Positions 1-7,248 of a stretch of 17,449 nt of DNA are shown in pieces. Numbering within the stretch: position 1 is the first letter of the stretch; every line of letters starts with the position of its first letter. A program made the translations under genes and the position numbers. Below the pieces are notes generated by a model, which saw only the letters and a program-made list of their open reading frames with translations, had not been told where the DNA came from and made no database searches. The stretch comes from Ilumatobacteraceae bacterium (GTDB lineage Bacteria > Actinomycetota > Acidimicrobiia > Acidimicrobiales > Ilumatobacteraceae), in contig JALRDI010000176.1 in NCBI GenBank assembly GCA_023257035.1, positions 1 to 17,449 of the forward strand. The letters run 5' to 3'.

Positions 1-107
1 TCCCGTTCGACCATGGCAATGCGCCAATCGTTGAGAAACTCGGGAATGTGGTTGCCAGAGCCTGACCCAATGATGATGAGGTCGAACTCGTTGCCGCTTT
101 CTGACAT
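1..107 (-). CDS. mtr: Mycothione reductase, N-terminal 35 residues (partial)
   Basis: This is the 5' end of a minus-strand gene that leaves the window at the left edge. It begins with ATG at 107 and encodes an N-terminal FAD-binding fold: strand FDLIIIG, the glycine-rich loop GSGSGN, then a second strand ending in a glutamate (AMVE). GSGSGN in place of the usual GGGPAG of other disulfide reductases is typical of mycothione reductase, the NADPH-dependent flavoenzyme that reduces oxidised mycothiol in the cytoplasm of actinobacteria. The active-site CxxxxC motif would lie beyond the window edge, so the call rests on the loop alone. Another GSGSGN flavoprotein disulfide reductase is possible. 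It diverges from miaB across 88 bases. An in-frame TTG nine bases upstream of the ATG is an alternative start. Confidence 0.6.
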   Translation of the reverse strand, partial: MSESGNEFDLIIIGSGSGNHIPEFLNDWRIAMVER

Positions 108-182
108 GTGTCCAGTCAACCACTTGCCTCGATACAAGTACTCATCGATCGCCTCTCGGTTCGGACTTCCTGCCGTCGCCAC

Positions 183-195
183 TAGCCTGAGGCCC
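183..195 (+). promoter_or_regulatory. Possible leaderless -10 element / weak RBS for miaB
   Basis: TAGCCT (183-188) fits the TANNNT -10 consensus and ends 7 bases before the miaB ATG at 196. The same spacing class occurs before lexA, nrdR and two other genes here. The intervening bases also contain GAGG, a short and too-close Shine-Dalgarno match. No convincing -35 is seen. Confidence 0.35.
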
Positions 196-1614
196 ATGTC
201 TGGCCGCTACGTCGTTCGCACCTACGGGTGTCAAATGAATGAGCATGACTCTGAACGCATTGCCGGTTTACTTTCCGCCGATGGGTACGAAGAGGCAACC
301 AATGAAGACGACGCTGACATTGTGGTGCTCAACACGTGCTGTATTCGTGAAAATGCGGACAACAAGCTCTACGGCAATCTCGGTCATCTGAAGACTTGGA
401 AAGACGAAAAAGAGGGTCGTCAGATCGTTGTGGCTGGCTGCCTTTCGCAGAAAGATCGTGATGGTGTTCGAGGAAGAGCTCCGTACGTTGACGTTGTGCT
501 CGGCACGCACAATGTTCACCGCACTGCTGAACTCATTTCTCACGCCCGCGAGCACGGCCCAATTACTGAAATTTTGGAAGCAGCCGTCGTTGACGAACAC
601 GTACTGTTCCCTTCAGCACTGCCGGTTCGACGCGAAGTGTCATATGCGGCGTGGGTCACCATTCAGATCGGCTGCGATAACAACTGTGCGTTCTGCATCG
701 TTCCGTCGGTTCGCGGTGAAGAAATCTCTCGTCCGTTCGACGACGTCGTCGCAGAGGTCGAACGTTTCGTCGCAGACGGTGTGAGCGAAATCACTCTGCT
801 CGGCCAGAACGTGAACTCCTACGGGCGAGATATCCAGCGAGCTGCCCGGCGTGACGGCGACGATGAGGCTCGTCTTCGTCCACTCTTCGCTGATTTGTTG
901 ACTGCAGTTGGCAATGTTGACGGAATTCGGAGGGTGAGATTCACAAGCCCTCATCCAAAGGACATGCGGCCTGAGACGTTTGCTTCGATGGCTGCAAGTC
1001 CTGCCGTCTGCGAGCATCTTCACTATCCACTTCAGTCAGGAAGTGATCGCGTGCTCGCGCTCATGCACCGTGGTTACACCGCAGATCGTTATCTCGAGCG
1101 GCTTGCCGATGCCCGTCTTCACATTCCTGACCTCGCTGTATCAACGGACATCATCGTCGGCTTCCCGGGTGAGACTGACGCCGATTTCGAACAGACGCTC
1201 GAGGTAACCGCAGCCGCCGGATACGACTTTGCGTATACGTTCATCTTCTCGCCTCGGCCAGGAACCGAAGCTGCTGAACTTGAGGGCGACTTCATTGATC
1301 CCGAAGTGGCAGGGGAGCGATTTGAGCGCCTTCGTCAAGTCGTTGAGAGGTCTGCTCTTCAACGTCATGAGGCTCGTGTTGGCATGATCGAAGAAGTGCT
1401 TGTTGAGGGCCCCTCGAAGAAGGATCCAACTGTGCTCTCTGGCCGCACGCGCCAGAACAAGCTGGTGCACTTCTCGCCGTCGATGCCGCTTCGGACCGGG
1501 TCATACGCAACCGTCGAGATCACCCATGGAGCACCACATCACCTGCTGGGTGAGTTTGTCGAACTCATTGCAGAACCGACTCATCGGCGTCGGATTCCAG
1601 TGGAGGCGCTCTGA
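196..1614 (+). CDS. miaB: tRNA-2-methylthio-N6-dimethylallyladenosine37 synthase MiaB
   Basis: MiaB is a radical-SAM methylthiotransferase that converts i6A37 to ms2i6A37 in tRNAs reading UNN codons. The 472-residue product has the full family layout. The N-terminal UPF0004 domain carries three cluster-binding cysteines: C12 (YGCQMNEHDSE), C48 (NTC) and C82 (AGCLSQ). The radical-SAM domain has C160-x3-C164-x2-C167, followed by the TLLGQNVNSYG motif and the LHYPLQSGS motif. The C-terminal 65-70 residues look like a TRAM domain. I chose ATG 196 because MSGRYVVRTYGCQMNEHDSER is a typical MiaB beginning; the frame stays open upstream, but that part has no family similarity and runs into the divergent gene. 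It is the first gene of a compact operon, and its stop overlaps the start of miaA, which makes its substrate tRNA. Confidence 0.97.
   Translation: MSGRYVVRTYGCQMNEHDSERIAGLLSADGYEEATNEDDADIVVLNTCCIRENADNKLYGNLGHLKTWKDEKEGRQIVVAGCLSQKDRDGVRGRAPYVDVVLGTHNVHRTAELISHAREHGPITEILEAAVVDEHVLFPSALPVRREVSYAAWVTIQIGCDNNCAFCIVPSVRGEEISRPFDDVVAEVERFVADGVSEITLLGQNVNSYGRDIQRAARRDGDDEARLRPLFADLLTAVGNVDGIRRVRFTSPHPKDMRPETFASMAASPAVCEHLHYPLQSGSDRVLALMHRGYTADRYLERLADARLHIPDLAVSTDIIVGFPGETDADFEQTLEVTAAAGYDFAYTFIFSPRPGTEAAELEGDFIDPEVAGERFERLRQVVERSALQRHEARVGMIEEVLVEGPSKKDPTVLSGRTRQNKLVHFSPSMPLRTGSYATVEITHGAPHHLLGEFVELIAEPTHRRRIPVEAL
1602..1614 (+). promoter_or_regulatory. Strong RBS and apparent CTG start of miaA, overlapping miaB stop
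   Basis: GGAGG at 1602-1606 is followed by four bases and CTG at 1611-1613, which overlaps the miaB stop TGA (1612-1614) in the manner of an ATGA junction. This Shine-Dalgarno site decides the miaA start. No ATG, GTG or TTG exists in the miaA frame between the in-frame stop at 1551-1553 and ATG 1677. Confidence 0.7.
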
Positions 1615-2528
1615 GCGCTCGACCCCCTCGAGTTGCTGTTATTGGTTCGACAGCATCTGGAAAATCCTCGGTTGCGATGGCGGTAGCCAGCCAACGTGAC
1701 GACATCGACATCGTGTCAGTCGACTCGATGCAGGTGTACCGACATATGAATATCGGTACTGCGAAGCCAACCCTTGCTGAACAACAGAGTGTGAAGCATC
1801 ACCTCATCGACATCGTCGACCCGTCTGAAGAGTTCACGGTTGCAATGTTTCAAGAGCGACTTGACAATGCACTTGTGGCTATTGCCGGTTCGGGTCGAAC
1901 GGCGTTGCTTGTTGGAGGAACCGGGCTGTACCACCGTGCTGCGGTCGATGGTCTCGACCTTGCGGGGTCATGGCCTGAAATTCGAACGCGTCTCGAAGAA
2001 GAGGCGAGTGCCCATGGCACACCGGCGATGCACGCACGCCTCACGCAACTCGATCCTGTCGCAGCCCAACGTATGGAGCCAACGAATACACGACGGGTCA
2101 TTCGAGCACTCGAAGTGATCGAAGGCTCCGGCGAACTGTTCTCGTCATTTGGTAAGGGGCTAGAGGAGTACCCGCACAGCGAGGTCCATCAAGTTGGTTT
2201 GCGATGGCCGCGAGAAGTGTTGGCGCAACGCATTGAGCAACGGGTTCACGACATGATGTCGAGCGGTTTCCTCCAAGAAGTTCAATATGTGCTTGCTCTT
2301 CAGCCTTCACGAACTGCTCGCCAGGCCCTTGGGTATAACGAACTCATCGACCATCTTGAGGGACGATGCTCCCTCGACGAGGCGGTCGAGACGACGATTA
2401 CTCGCACTCGACAATTTGCGGTCAAACAGGAGCGGTGGTTTCGCCGTGACCCACGAATCGAGTGGGTCGATATCGAGCATGATCCCGCTGTCGAGGCCGG
2501 ATCAGTCATCACGAATCGACTGCCGTAG
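1611..2528 (+). CDS. miaA: tRNA dimethylallyltransferase MiaA (apparent CTG start)
   Basis: MiaA transfers dimethylallyl from DMAPP to A37 of tRNA, giving i6A, the substrate of MiaB. The frame from 1611 gives 305 residues, the normal family length. Visible features are the P-loop GSTASGKS (about residues 12-19), VDSMQVYRHMNIGTAKP with the catalytic Asp (D38), the DMAPP-binding region GGTGLYHRA, and the QALGYNEL motif near the C-terminus. The first conventional start, ATG 1677, would remove the P-loop and so cannot make an active enzyme. CTG 1611 is preceded by a good Shine-Dalgarno and yields a normal MiaA N-terminus (SARPPRVAVIGSTASGKS after the first residue). A sequencing error turning ATG into CTG is the main alternative. 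It overlaps miaB by 4 bases, and dapF follows after 13. Confidence 0.93.
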   Translation: MSARPPRVAVIGSTASGKSSVAMAVASQRDDIDIVSVDSMQVYRHMNIGTAKPTLAEQQSVKHHLIDIVDPSEEFTVAMFQERLDNALVAIAGSGRTALLVGGTGLYHRAAVDGLDLAGSWPEIRTRLEEEASAHGTPAMHARLTQLDPVAAQRMEPTNTRRVIRALEVIEGSGELFSSFGKGLEEYPHSEVHQVGLRWPREVLAQRIEQRVHDMMSSGFLQEVQYVLALQPSRTARQALGYNELIDHLEGRCSLDEAVETTITRTRQFAVKQERWFRRDPRIEWVDIEHDPAVEAGSVITNRLP

Positions 2529-2541
2529 TGTTGGAGTTGCG

Positions 2542-3366
2542 ATGAACATCAGGCTCACTCACCATCATGGTCTTGGCAATGAATTTCTCGTTGCCGATAC
2601 CCGGCAACTTGTTGATGGTGTCGCGCTTGACCAGATGTCAATTGATTGGGTTGCAGCGGCGATGGCATGGTGCAACCCTGAGAGCGGCGTCGGCGCAGAT
2701 GGTCTGTTACTCCTTGGGGGTGCGGGGTCTGACATGACGATGAAGCTCATCAATGTCGATGGTTCGCCTGCAGAAATGAGCGGTAACGGAATTCGTTGTC
2801 TCGTCCAGGCGGGATTTCTTGCCGAAGGGGCCGAGTTATCTTCGGTCAACGTCACAACTGATGCAGGACCACGCGTGGTTCAACTTGTCGATGTCATCGA
2901 TGAGCGCTCAGTGATGCTGTCGGTTTCGATGGGTCTGGTCTCTCAGCTTGATGAACCCCAGTATTGGGAACGACTCGAATGTCATCCTGATCGCCCGGTG
3001 CGTCATCTTTCGCTTGGCAATCCCCACTCGGTCGTTGGCGTCGATGATGTCGATGCCGTTGATCTGCTCGACCTCGGTCAGCGTGTTCCTCATATCAACT
3101 TGGAAATCATTGCTCCGGGGCCTGAGCCCGATGCGATCACGATGCGTGTGCATGAGCGTGGCGTAGGTCTTACCCAGGCGTGTGGAACCGGTGCATGCGC
3201 GGCCGCAGAAGCCGCATTGACCTGGGGTTTGGTAGCACAAAGCGCTAACTCCGTCACGGTGCACATGCCAGGTGGTGACGCGATGGTTGCCATCGATAGC
3301 GAAACCGCTGAAGCATTACTCACTGGCCCCGCCGTCTTCATTGGCGAAGTAGTGGTGACTTTGTGA
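2542..3366 (+). CDS. dapF: Diaminopimelate epimerase-family protein DapF, first catalytic Cys replaced by Ser
   Basis: DapF interconverts LL- and meso-diaminopimelate for lysine and peptidoglycan synthesis. The 274-residue product has both family halves: HGLGNEF near the start, GVGADG (49-54), NVDGSPAEMSGNGIRC (71-86), GNPH (159-162), and ERGVGLTQACGTG with C214. In characterised enzymes the first loop reads CGNG and its Cys is one of the two acid/base thiols. Here that position is Ser80, while Cys214 is kept. The neighbouring Cys86 is also present in canonical members and is not an obvious replacement. The start at ATG 2542 is set by GGAG at 2533-2536 and by the fit to family N-termini. It lies 13 bases after miaA, and its stop overlaps the GTG of hflX. 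The presence of dapC two genes on supports a DAP role, but chemistry with Ser80 needs testing. Confidence 0.9.
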   Translation: MNIRLTHHHGLGNEFLVADTRQLVDGVALDQMSIDWVAAAMAWCNPESGVGADGLLLLGGAGSDMTMKLINVDGSPAEMSGNGIRCLVQAGFLAEGAELSSVNVTTDAGPRVVQLVDVIDERSVMLSVSMGLVSQLDEPQYWERLECHPDRPVRHLSLGNPHSVVGVDDVDAVDLLDLGQRVPHINLEIIAPGPEPDAITMRVHERGVGLTQACGTGACAAAEAALTWGLVAQSANSVTVHMPGGDAMVAIDSETAEALLTGPAVFIGEVVVTL

Positions 3367-4772
3367 GCAACCCGTATGGGGAGGCGCTTGGGTCGACCCT
3401 GATTGACCGCACATTTCGAGAAAAGATTGTGCTGGTCGGTGTCACCTTGCCCGGGTCAACTGAAGACGACACCGAAGCGGGCCTCGACGAACTCGAATTA
3501 CTCGTCGACACGGCTGGCGCCGATGTTGTTGCTCGAATGACCCAGCGTCGTACTGCGCCCGACCACACCTGGTTCATCGGACAGGGCAAAGCCCAAGAAT
3601 TGAAGACGTTGTGTCTTGCCGTCGATGCCGACACGGTGGTGTTCGATAACGAACTGCATCCCGCCCAGCAATTTCAACTCGAGAAATTGCTCGGCCGAAC
3701 TGCAATCGATCGCACCGCTGTCATTCTCGACATTTTCGGCCAGAACGCCCGCACACCCGAGGGCAAGGCCCAAGTCGAACTCGCTCTGATGCGTTACCGG
3801 CTGCCGCGTCTTCGGCGAGGAAAAGGAGCAAAACTCTCTCAGCAGCGAGGTGGTGTTGGTGCACGCTTCGGTGGTGGCGAAACAAAACTCGAGACCGATC
3901 GTCGTCAGATCAATCGACGAATTCGGGCGCTTGAAACCGAGTTACGTCAACTTGCCGAGACTCGGTCTCTGCAGCGTAAGCGTAGGGATCGCAGCGGTCT
4001 CGCCGAGGTGACGATCGTCGGATACACAAATGCCGGAAAATCAACATTGTTAAACCGACTCACCGATGCGGGCGTGCTCGCCCAAGATCGGCTGTTCGCC
4101 ACGCTCGACCCTACAACGCGTCGACTGTCGCTTCCCGGTGGCGAACCGGTGCTTCTCACCGACACGGTTGGGTTTGTCCGACGGCTGCCACATGGGCTGA
4201 TTGAGGCCTTTAAGGGAACGCTCGAGACCGCGGTCACGGCAGACCTTCTCGTTCATGTTGTCGATTCATCAGCGCCCGATCCAGAGGGGCAAATCACAGC
4301 AGTGCGAGAGGTTCTGTCTGAGATTTCTGCTGACGATGTCCCAGAATTCATTGTCTTCAATAAGGCCGACCTTGCAGAGGACGTCGCCAACGATCTGCTT
4401 CGTGACTACCCGGGCTCGGTTGCAGTGAGCGCCGTGACCGGCGATGGAATCGATCACATGCTTGCAACGCTCGGAGATCGGCTTCGTTCGCTTGACACCG
4501 TGGTTGAGTTGATGGTTCCTTGGGAGCGCGGTGATGTGATCGCTTCCATCCACCGTGAGGGCCAAGTCGTATCAACTGCAGAGGGTGAGCACGGGATGAC
4601 GATTCGTGCGCGTCTCTCAGAAGCCTCGACCGGTCGGCTTGAAGAGTGGTTGGTGGAGCAAACTTGTTCGGAACTTTCGACGAGTCGCAACTCCGTCGAT
4701 GACGGCCCGAACGGGCAAGATGGAGACGTGTCGAGTGCCTCTCAACGTGATGGAATGTCAAATGACGGCTGA
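3363..4772 (+). CDS. hflX: Ribosome-associated GTPase HflX
   Basis: HflX binds the 50S subunit and can split stalled or heat-damaged ribosomes. The 469-residue product has an N-terminal HflX domain (VGVTLPG, then WFIGQGKAQEL and FDNELHPAQQFQLEKLL), a glycine/basic linker with LSQQRGGVGARFGGGETKLE (158-177), and a coiled helical stretch. The GTPase domain follows: G1 GYTNAGKST (220-228), G3 DTVGF (267-271), G4 NKAD (333-336) and G5 SAVTG (356-360). After about residue 430 there is an acidic, Ser/Asp-rich tail without family motifs. The GTG start at 3363 overlaps the dapF stop (GTGA), implying translational coupling. Linkage with miaA is common in many bacteria. The 3' end overlaps dapC by 11 bases. 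Confidence 0.96.
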   Translation: MSNPYGEALGSTLIDRTFREKIVLVGVTLPGSTEDDTEAGLDELELLVDTAGADVVARMTQRRTAPDHTWFIGQGKAQELKTLCLAVDADTVVFDNELHPAQQFQLEKLLGRTAIDRTAVILDIFGQNARTPEGKAQVELALMRYRLPRLRRGKGAKLSQQRGGVGARFGGGETKLETDRRQINRRIRALETELRQLAETRSLQRKRRDRSGLAEVTIVGYTNAGKSTLLNRLTDAGVLAQDRLFATLDPTTRRLSLPGGEPVLLTDTVGFVRRLPHGLIEAFKGTLETAVTADLLVHVVDSSAPDPEGQITAVREVLSEISADDVPEFIVFNKADLAEDVANDLLRDYPGSVAVSAVTGDGIDHMLATLGDRLRSLDTVVELMVPWERGDVIASIHREGQVVSTAEGEHGMTIRARLSEASTGRLEEWLVEQTCSELSTSRNSVDDGPNGQDGDVSSASQRDGMSNDG

Positions 4773-5880
4773 ACCGTTTGTTCCACCCCCGTATCCATAC
4801 GACCGGCTCGATCGTCTCGCGCCACTCGGGGCTCACCATGAAGGTGGTGTTGTTGACCTGTCGGTGGGAACTCCGTTTGATCCCCCTCCCGCATCAGTGA
4901 TCGCTGCGTTTGGCTCGTCGGGTGCAGAGCGTGGTTACCCGGCCTCAATTGGATCTGCTGCTCTTCGAGAAGCAGTCGCGTCATGGAGTGAGCGGCGTTT
5001 CGCTCTCACGGTTCCAACCTCGGCGATTGCTGCCTGTATCGGAACGAAGGAATTTGTCGGAACCCTTCCGCAGTGGATGCGACTGAGGAATCCCGATCGC
5101 GACACGGTGCTCTACCCAGCGATTTCGTATCCGACGTATGCAATGGGTGCGACGCTTGCCGGCTGCCGTGCAATCCCGATTCCTGTCGACGGCTCAGGGA
5201 GACTGCAGTTGTCGTCGGTTGACCCGAGCGATATCGATCGGGCGTTGTTGTTGTGGGTGAACTCGCCCTCAAATCCGACTGGTCAACTTGACGATCTTGA
5301 TGCTGCAGCTGCGTGGGGGCGCAAGCACCGCATTCCTGTCTTCTCTGATGAGTGTTACGTCGAGTTCACATGGGATGGACCGCGGCGAACCATCCTTGAA
5401 AACGGCCTCGACGGAGTTGTTGCAGTGCACTCACTCTCAAAGCGCTCGAATTTGGCGGGTGCGCGAGTTGGGTTCTATGCCGGCGATCCCGACCTTGTCG
5501 GGTACCTCAGTGAAGTCCGTAAACATGTCGGCATGATGGTTCCAGGTCCGGCTCAGGTTGCAGGTATTGCGGCACTTGCTGACGACGATCATGTTGAGGT
5601 TCAGCGAGACCGTTATCTCGAACGACTAAGAGTTATGGCTGAGGTTGTTTCATCGTGGGCGAACTGTGAAGTCCCCATGCCCCAAGGAGGGTTCTACCTC
5701 TGGGTTCCGGTCGGGGATGCCTGGTCATTTGTCGAACAACTCATGACCGATGGAGGCGCTCTCGTGAGCCCGGGTGAGTTCTACGGGGAAGCCGGGGCTG
5801 AGTTTGTCCGGATTGCGGTAGTGCAGCCGACTGATCGCATTCAACTTGTTGCAGATCGTCTCACCAGGTCAGCTCGGTGA
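4762..5880 (+). CDS. dapC: Succinyldiaminopimelate transaminase, actinobacterial DapC type
   Basis: This is a PLP-dependent class I/II aminotransferase of 372 residues. The cofactor Lys lies in HSLSKRSNLAGARVGF (K227). NSPSNPTG (167-174) and SDECYVEF (195-202, Asp196 and Tyr199) are the other fold-type I landmarks. The sequence around 93-130 (IGTKEFVGTLPQWM, YPAISYPTYAMGA) resembles actinobacterial DapC, which transaminates N-succinyl-2-amino-6-ketopimelate in lysine/DAP synthesis. Co-occurrence with dapF in one operon supports this over a generic aminotransferase. I chose ATG 4762, which overlaps hflX by 11 bases and has GGA seven bases upstream. ATG 4750 and GTG 4747 are in-frame alternatives adding a few residues. 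The stop overlaps the GTG of the next gene. Confidence 0.85.
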   Translation: MTAEPFVPPPYPYDRLDRLAPLGAHHEGGVVDLSVGTPFDPPPASVIAAFGSSGAERGYPASIGSAALREAVASWSERRFALTVPTSAIAACIGTKEFVGTLPQWMRLRNPDRDTVLYPAISYPTYAMGATLAGCRAIPIPVDGSGRLQLSSVDPSDIDRALLLWVNSPSNPTGQLDDLDAAAAWGRKHRIPVFSDECYVEFTWDGPRRTILENGLDGVVAVHSLSKRSNLAGARVGFYAGDPDLVGYLSEVRKHVGMMVPGPAQVAGIAALADDDHVEVQRDRYLERLRVMAEVVSSWANCEVPMPQGGFYLWVPVGDAWSFVEQLMTDGGALVSPGEFYGEAGAEFVRIAVVQPTDRIQLVADRLTRSAR

Positions 5881-6503
5881 GTTCTCACAGCACGTCTCGA
5901 ACGACTCGCCGTGATGTGGCACTGGTGTTCATCGCTGGCGTACTGCTCGCTTTTGGGGTGCTGTCAGTCGTGCTTGCAGGTCGACGTGCCGACGCTGCGG
6001 ACGAGGCAGCAATAAGAGTTGTGAGTGGTTGCGAATCAGTGGTCGAGTTGCCCTCTGCTGGCCGCTATCTCGTGAGTATTGAAGTGGCAGGGCCTTCGTT
6101 ATCGACGACGAAGGCCTGTCGAGAAGTGCCGGCTGGTCCGAGAGCGGGAACGCTGAGCGGAATACGGGTCGTGTCGACATCTGGTGCTGCGGCGACACTG
6201 CCGTTATCTGAGATCAATGCCAGCAGACTTGTTGCTGGCGGTCAACGTGGGTCGCTCGGTGTTGTTGACGTAGATGTGGCAGGGGAGTACGTACTCGCGG
6301 TCGAAGCCGCAGGGGATGTTGTTGCGACGATCGGGCCCGACCCGTCAGTAATTCGTTCGTCCGGGTGGTGGTGGGGAGTCGGTTGGCTCGTTGGAGCGTT
6401 CATCGCAGGACTTCTCGTGGTGCGTCCATCGTCTCGCCGTAGCGATCAAGCCGTTGGTATCACTGATTGGGCAGCACCACTGCCAACCGATCGGATTGGC
6501 TGA
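5877..6503 (+). CDS. Two-span membrane protein with extracytoplasmic beta-rich domain, unknown function
   Basis: The 208-residue product is not recognised. It has a short basic N-terminus, a hydrophobic segment at about 13-34, an exported-looking domain at about 40-160 rich in Val, Ala, Gly and Ser, a second hydrophobic segment at about 165-183 starting with GWWWGVGW, and a short cytoplasmic tail. Two cysteines in the outer domain (C52, C81) could form a disulfide. The outer domain contains two similar strand-turn-strand units, SAGRYLVSIEVAG and VAGEYVLAVEAAG, suggesting a beta-sandwich of duplicated origin. The GTG start at 5877 overlaps the dapC stop (GTGA), so it is probably translated with the operon as its last gene. 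It converges on lexA with 8 bases between the stop codons. Confidence 0.8.
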   Translation: MSSHSTSRTTRRDVALVFIAGVLLAFGVLSVVLAGRRADAADEAAIRVVSGCESVVELPSAGRYLVSIEVAGPSLSTTKACREVPAGPRAGTLSGIRVVSTSGAAATLPLSEINASRLVAGGQRGSLGVVDVDVAGEYVLAVEAAGDVVATIGPDPSVIRSSGWWWGVGWLVGAFIAGLLVVRPSSRRSDQAVGITDWAAPLPTDRIG

Positions 6504-6515
6504 GCTTGTGCTCAG
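6500..6515. terminator. Small perfect hairpin spanning both stop codons of convergent genes
   Basis: CTGAGC, loop TTGT, GCTCAG forms a perfect 6-bp stem. The left arm contains the plus-strand stop TGA (6501-6503), and the right arm contains the lexA stop (6512-6514 on the minus strand). No U-tract follows on either side, so it is at best a weak or factor-dependent bidirectional terminator. Six pairs could also arise by chance. Confidence 0.3.
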
Positions 6516-7144
6516 AGTCGCCGCATGACGGTGACGACGCGACCGAAAATTGACACCTCGTCGGCTGGAAACTCCATCTCGCTCATCGTGCTATTCGCTG
6601 GAATGAGCACAACGTTGGTGCCGCGTTGTTGATATGTCTTCACGGTTGCCTCTTCGCCGGGGATTCCCGCTACAACCACATCACCATTCTTGGCAGTGGT
6701 TTGCTGCACAGCAATAATGAAGTCGCCATCAAGAATTCCGAGTTCGATCATCGATTCACCACGGACACGCAGCATGAATAATTCGCCGTCTCCGGCAAAG
6801 TCGAGCGGAATTGGATGCACTTCTTCAACATTTTCTTGTGCAAGAACATCGGTGCCTGCTGCAACATCACCGATCAGCGGGACATGTCGCATTGGGCGGC
6901 GCTCCATTGCAACGCCTGAAGAAGGGTCCCAGGTGACCTCGATTGCTCGTGGCTTGGTTGGGTCACGCCGAAGGTAACCCAACTTGGTGAGGGTGTTGAG
7001 ATGCGTATGAACGGTTGAAGGGGAGGTCAACCCAATCGCTTCGCCGATCTCGCGGACCGAAGGCGGGTAGCCGTGGTCTTGGATCTGAGCTTCGATGAAC
7101 TCGAGGATTTGCCGCTGGCGGGCTGTCATGCCTTTTCCGGTCAT
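6512..7144 (-). CDS. lexA: SOS repressor LexA
   Basis: LexA represses the DNA-damage regulon and self-cleaves when stimulated by RecA filaments. The 210-residue product has an N-terminal winged HTH (TARQRQILEFIEAQ, then PPSVREIGEAIGLTSPSTVHTHL), the cleavage site Ala96-Gly97 (VAAGTDVLAQEN), and the S24-type serine/lysine dyad Ser131 (RGESM) and Lys169 (TVKTY). The frame continues upstream through the SOS boxes, which is not credible coding sequence. I chose ATG 7144 because a -35/-10 promoter ends exactly six bases upstream of it, as on leaderless mRNAs. ATG 7129, preceded by a purine-rich AAAGG, is an alternative that loses five residues. It is almost certainly autoregulated, since SOS-like boxes overlap its promoter. 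Confidence 0.97.
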   Translation of the reverse strand: MTGKGMTARQRQILEFIEAQIQDHGYPPSVREIGEAIGLTSPSTVHTHLNTLTKLGYLRRDPTKPRAIEVTWDPSSGVAMERRPMRHVPLIGDVAAGTDVLAQENVEEVHPIPLDFAGDGELFMLRVRGESMIELGILDGDFIIAVQQTTAKNGDVVVAGIPGEEATVKTYQQRGTNVVLIPANSTMSEMEFPADEVSIFGRVVTVMRRL

Positions 7145-7150
7145 GGAAGC

Positions 7151-7179
7151 ATCGTACAGGCGTTCGATGCATGAGTCAA
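7151..7179 (-). promoter_or_regulatory. lexA promoter, apparently leaderless
   Basis: On the minus strand, TTGACT (7179-7174) is followed by 17 bases and TACGAT (7156-7151), then six bases and the ATG at 7144. This is close to the sigma70 consensus with ideal spacing. It places the transcription start at or next to the start codon. Two SOS-like palindromes overlap it. Confidence 0.7.
7153..7166. promoter_or_regulatory. SOS box A over the lexA -10 and spacer
   Basis: CGTACAGGCGTTCG matches the Gram-positive/actinobacterial SOS box CGAAC-N4-GTTCG except for one base. It covers part of the lexA -10 and spacer, where bound LexA would block polymerase. Confidence 0.6.
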
Positions 7180-7190
7180 ACACCTGTTCG
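7177..7190. promoter_or_regulatory. SOS box B over the lexA -35
   Basis: CAAACACCTGTTCG (CGAACAGGTGTTTG on the minus strand) has one mismatch to CGAAC-N4-GTTCG. It overlaps the lexA -35 TTGACT. Confidence 0.6.
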
Positions 7191-7191
7191 T

Positions 7192-7205
7192 CGAACAAAT
7201 GTTTG
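7192..7205. promoter_or_regulatory. SOS box C between the two promoters
   Basis: CGAACAAATGTTTG has one mismatch to CGAAC-N4-GTTCG. It lies one base beyond box B and upstream of the plus-strand -35, so it could help repress either gene. Confidence 0.65.
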
Positions 7206-7214
7206 CTTTCGGGG

Positions 7215-7242
7215 TTGACACGAACAGACGTTCGTATAAAAT
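7215..7242 (+). promoter_or_regulatory. Promoter of the LysM gene
   Basis: TTGACA (7215-7220), 16 bases, then TAAAAT (7237-7242) is a near-consensus sigma70-type promoter. It would give a leader of about 117 bases. The spacer is occupied by SOS box D and a further box lies at the predicted start, so strong LexA repression is expected. Confidence 0.75.
7221..7234. promoter_or_regulatory. SOS box D, perfect, inside the LysM promoter spacer
   Basis: CGAACAGACGTTCG matches CGAAC-N4-GTTCG exactly and sits between the -35 TTGACA and the -10 TAAAAT of the plus-strand promoter. Confidence 0.85.
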
Positions 7243-7248
7243 ATTCAT

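Noticed and set aside
13..195. Open frame extending miaB by 61 residues upstream
   Set aside because: It has no MiaB similarity, runs antisense through the mycothione reductase start, and ATG 196 gives the standard N-terminus.
4357..4839. Minus-strand frame of 160 codons opposite hflX and dapC
   Set aside because: It is a shadow of two well-supported genes and has Arg/Ser/His-rich, unstructured composition.
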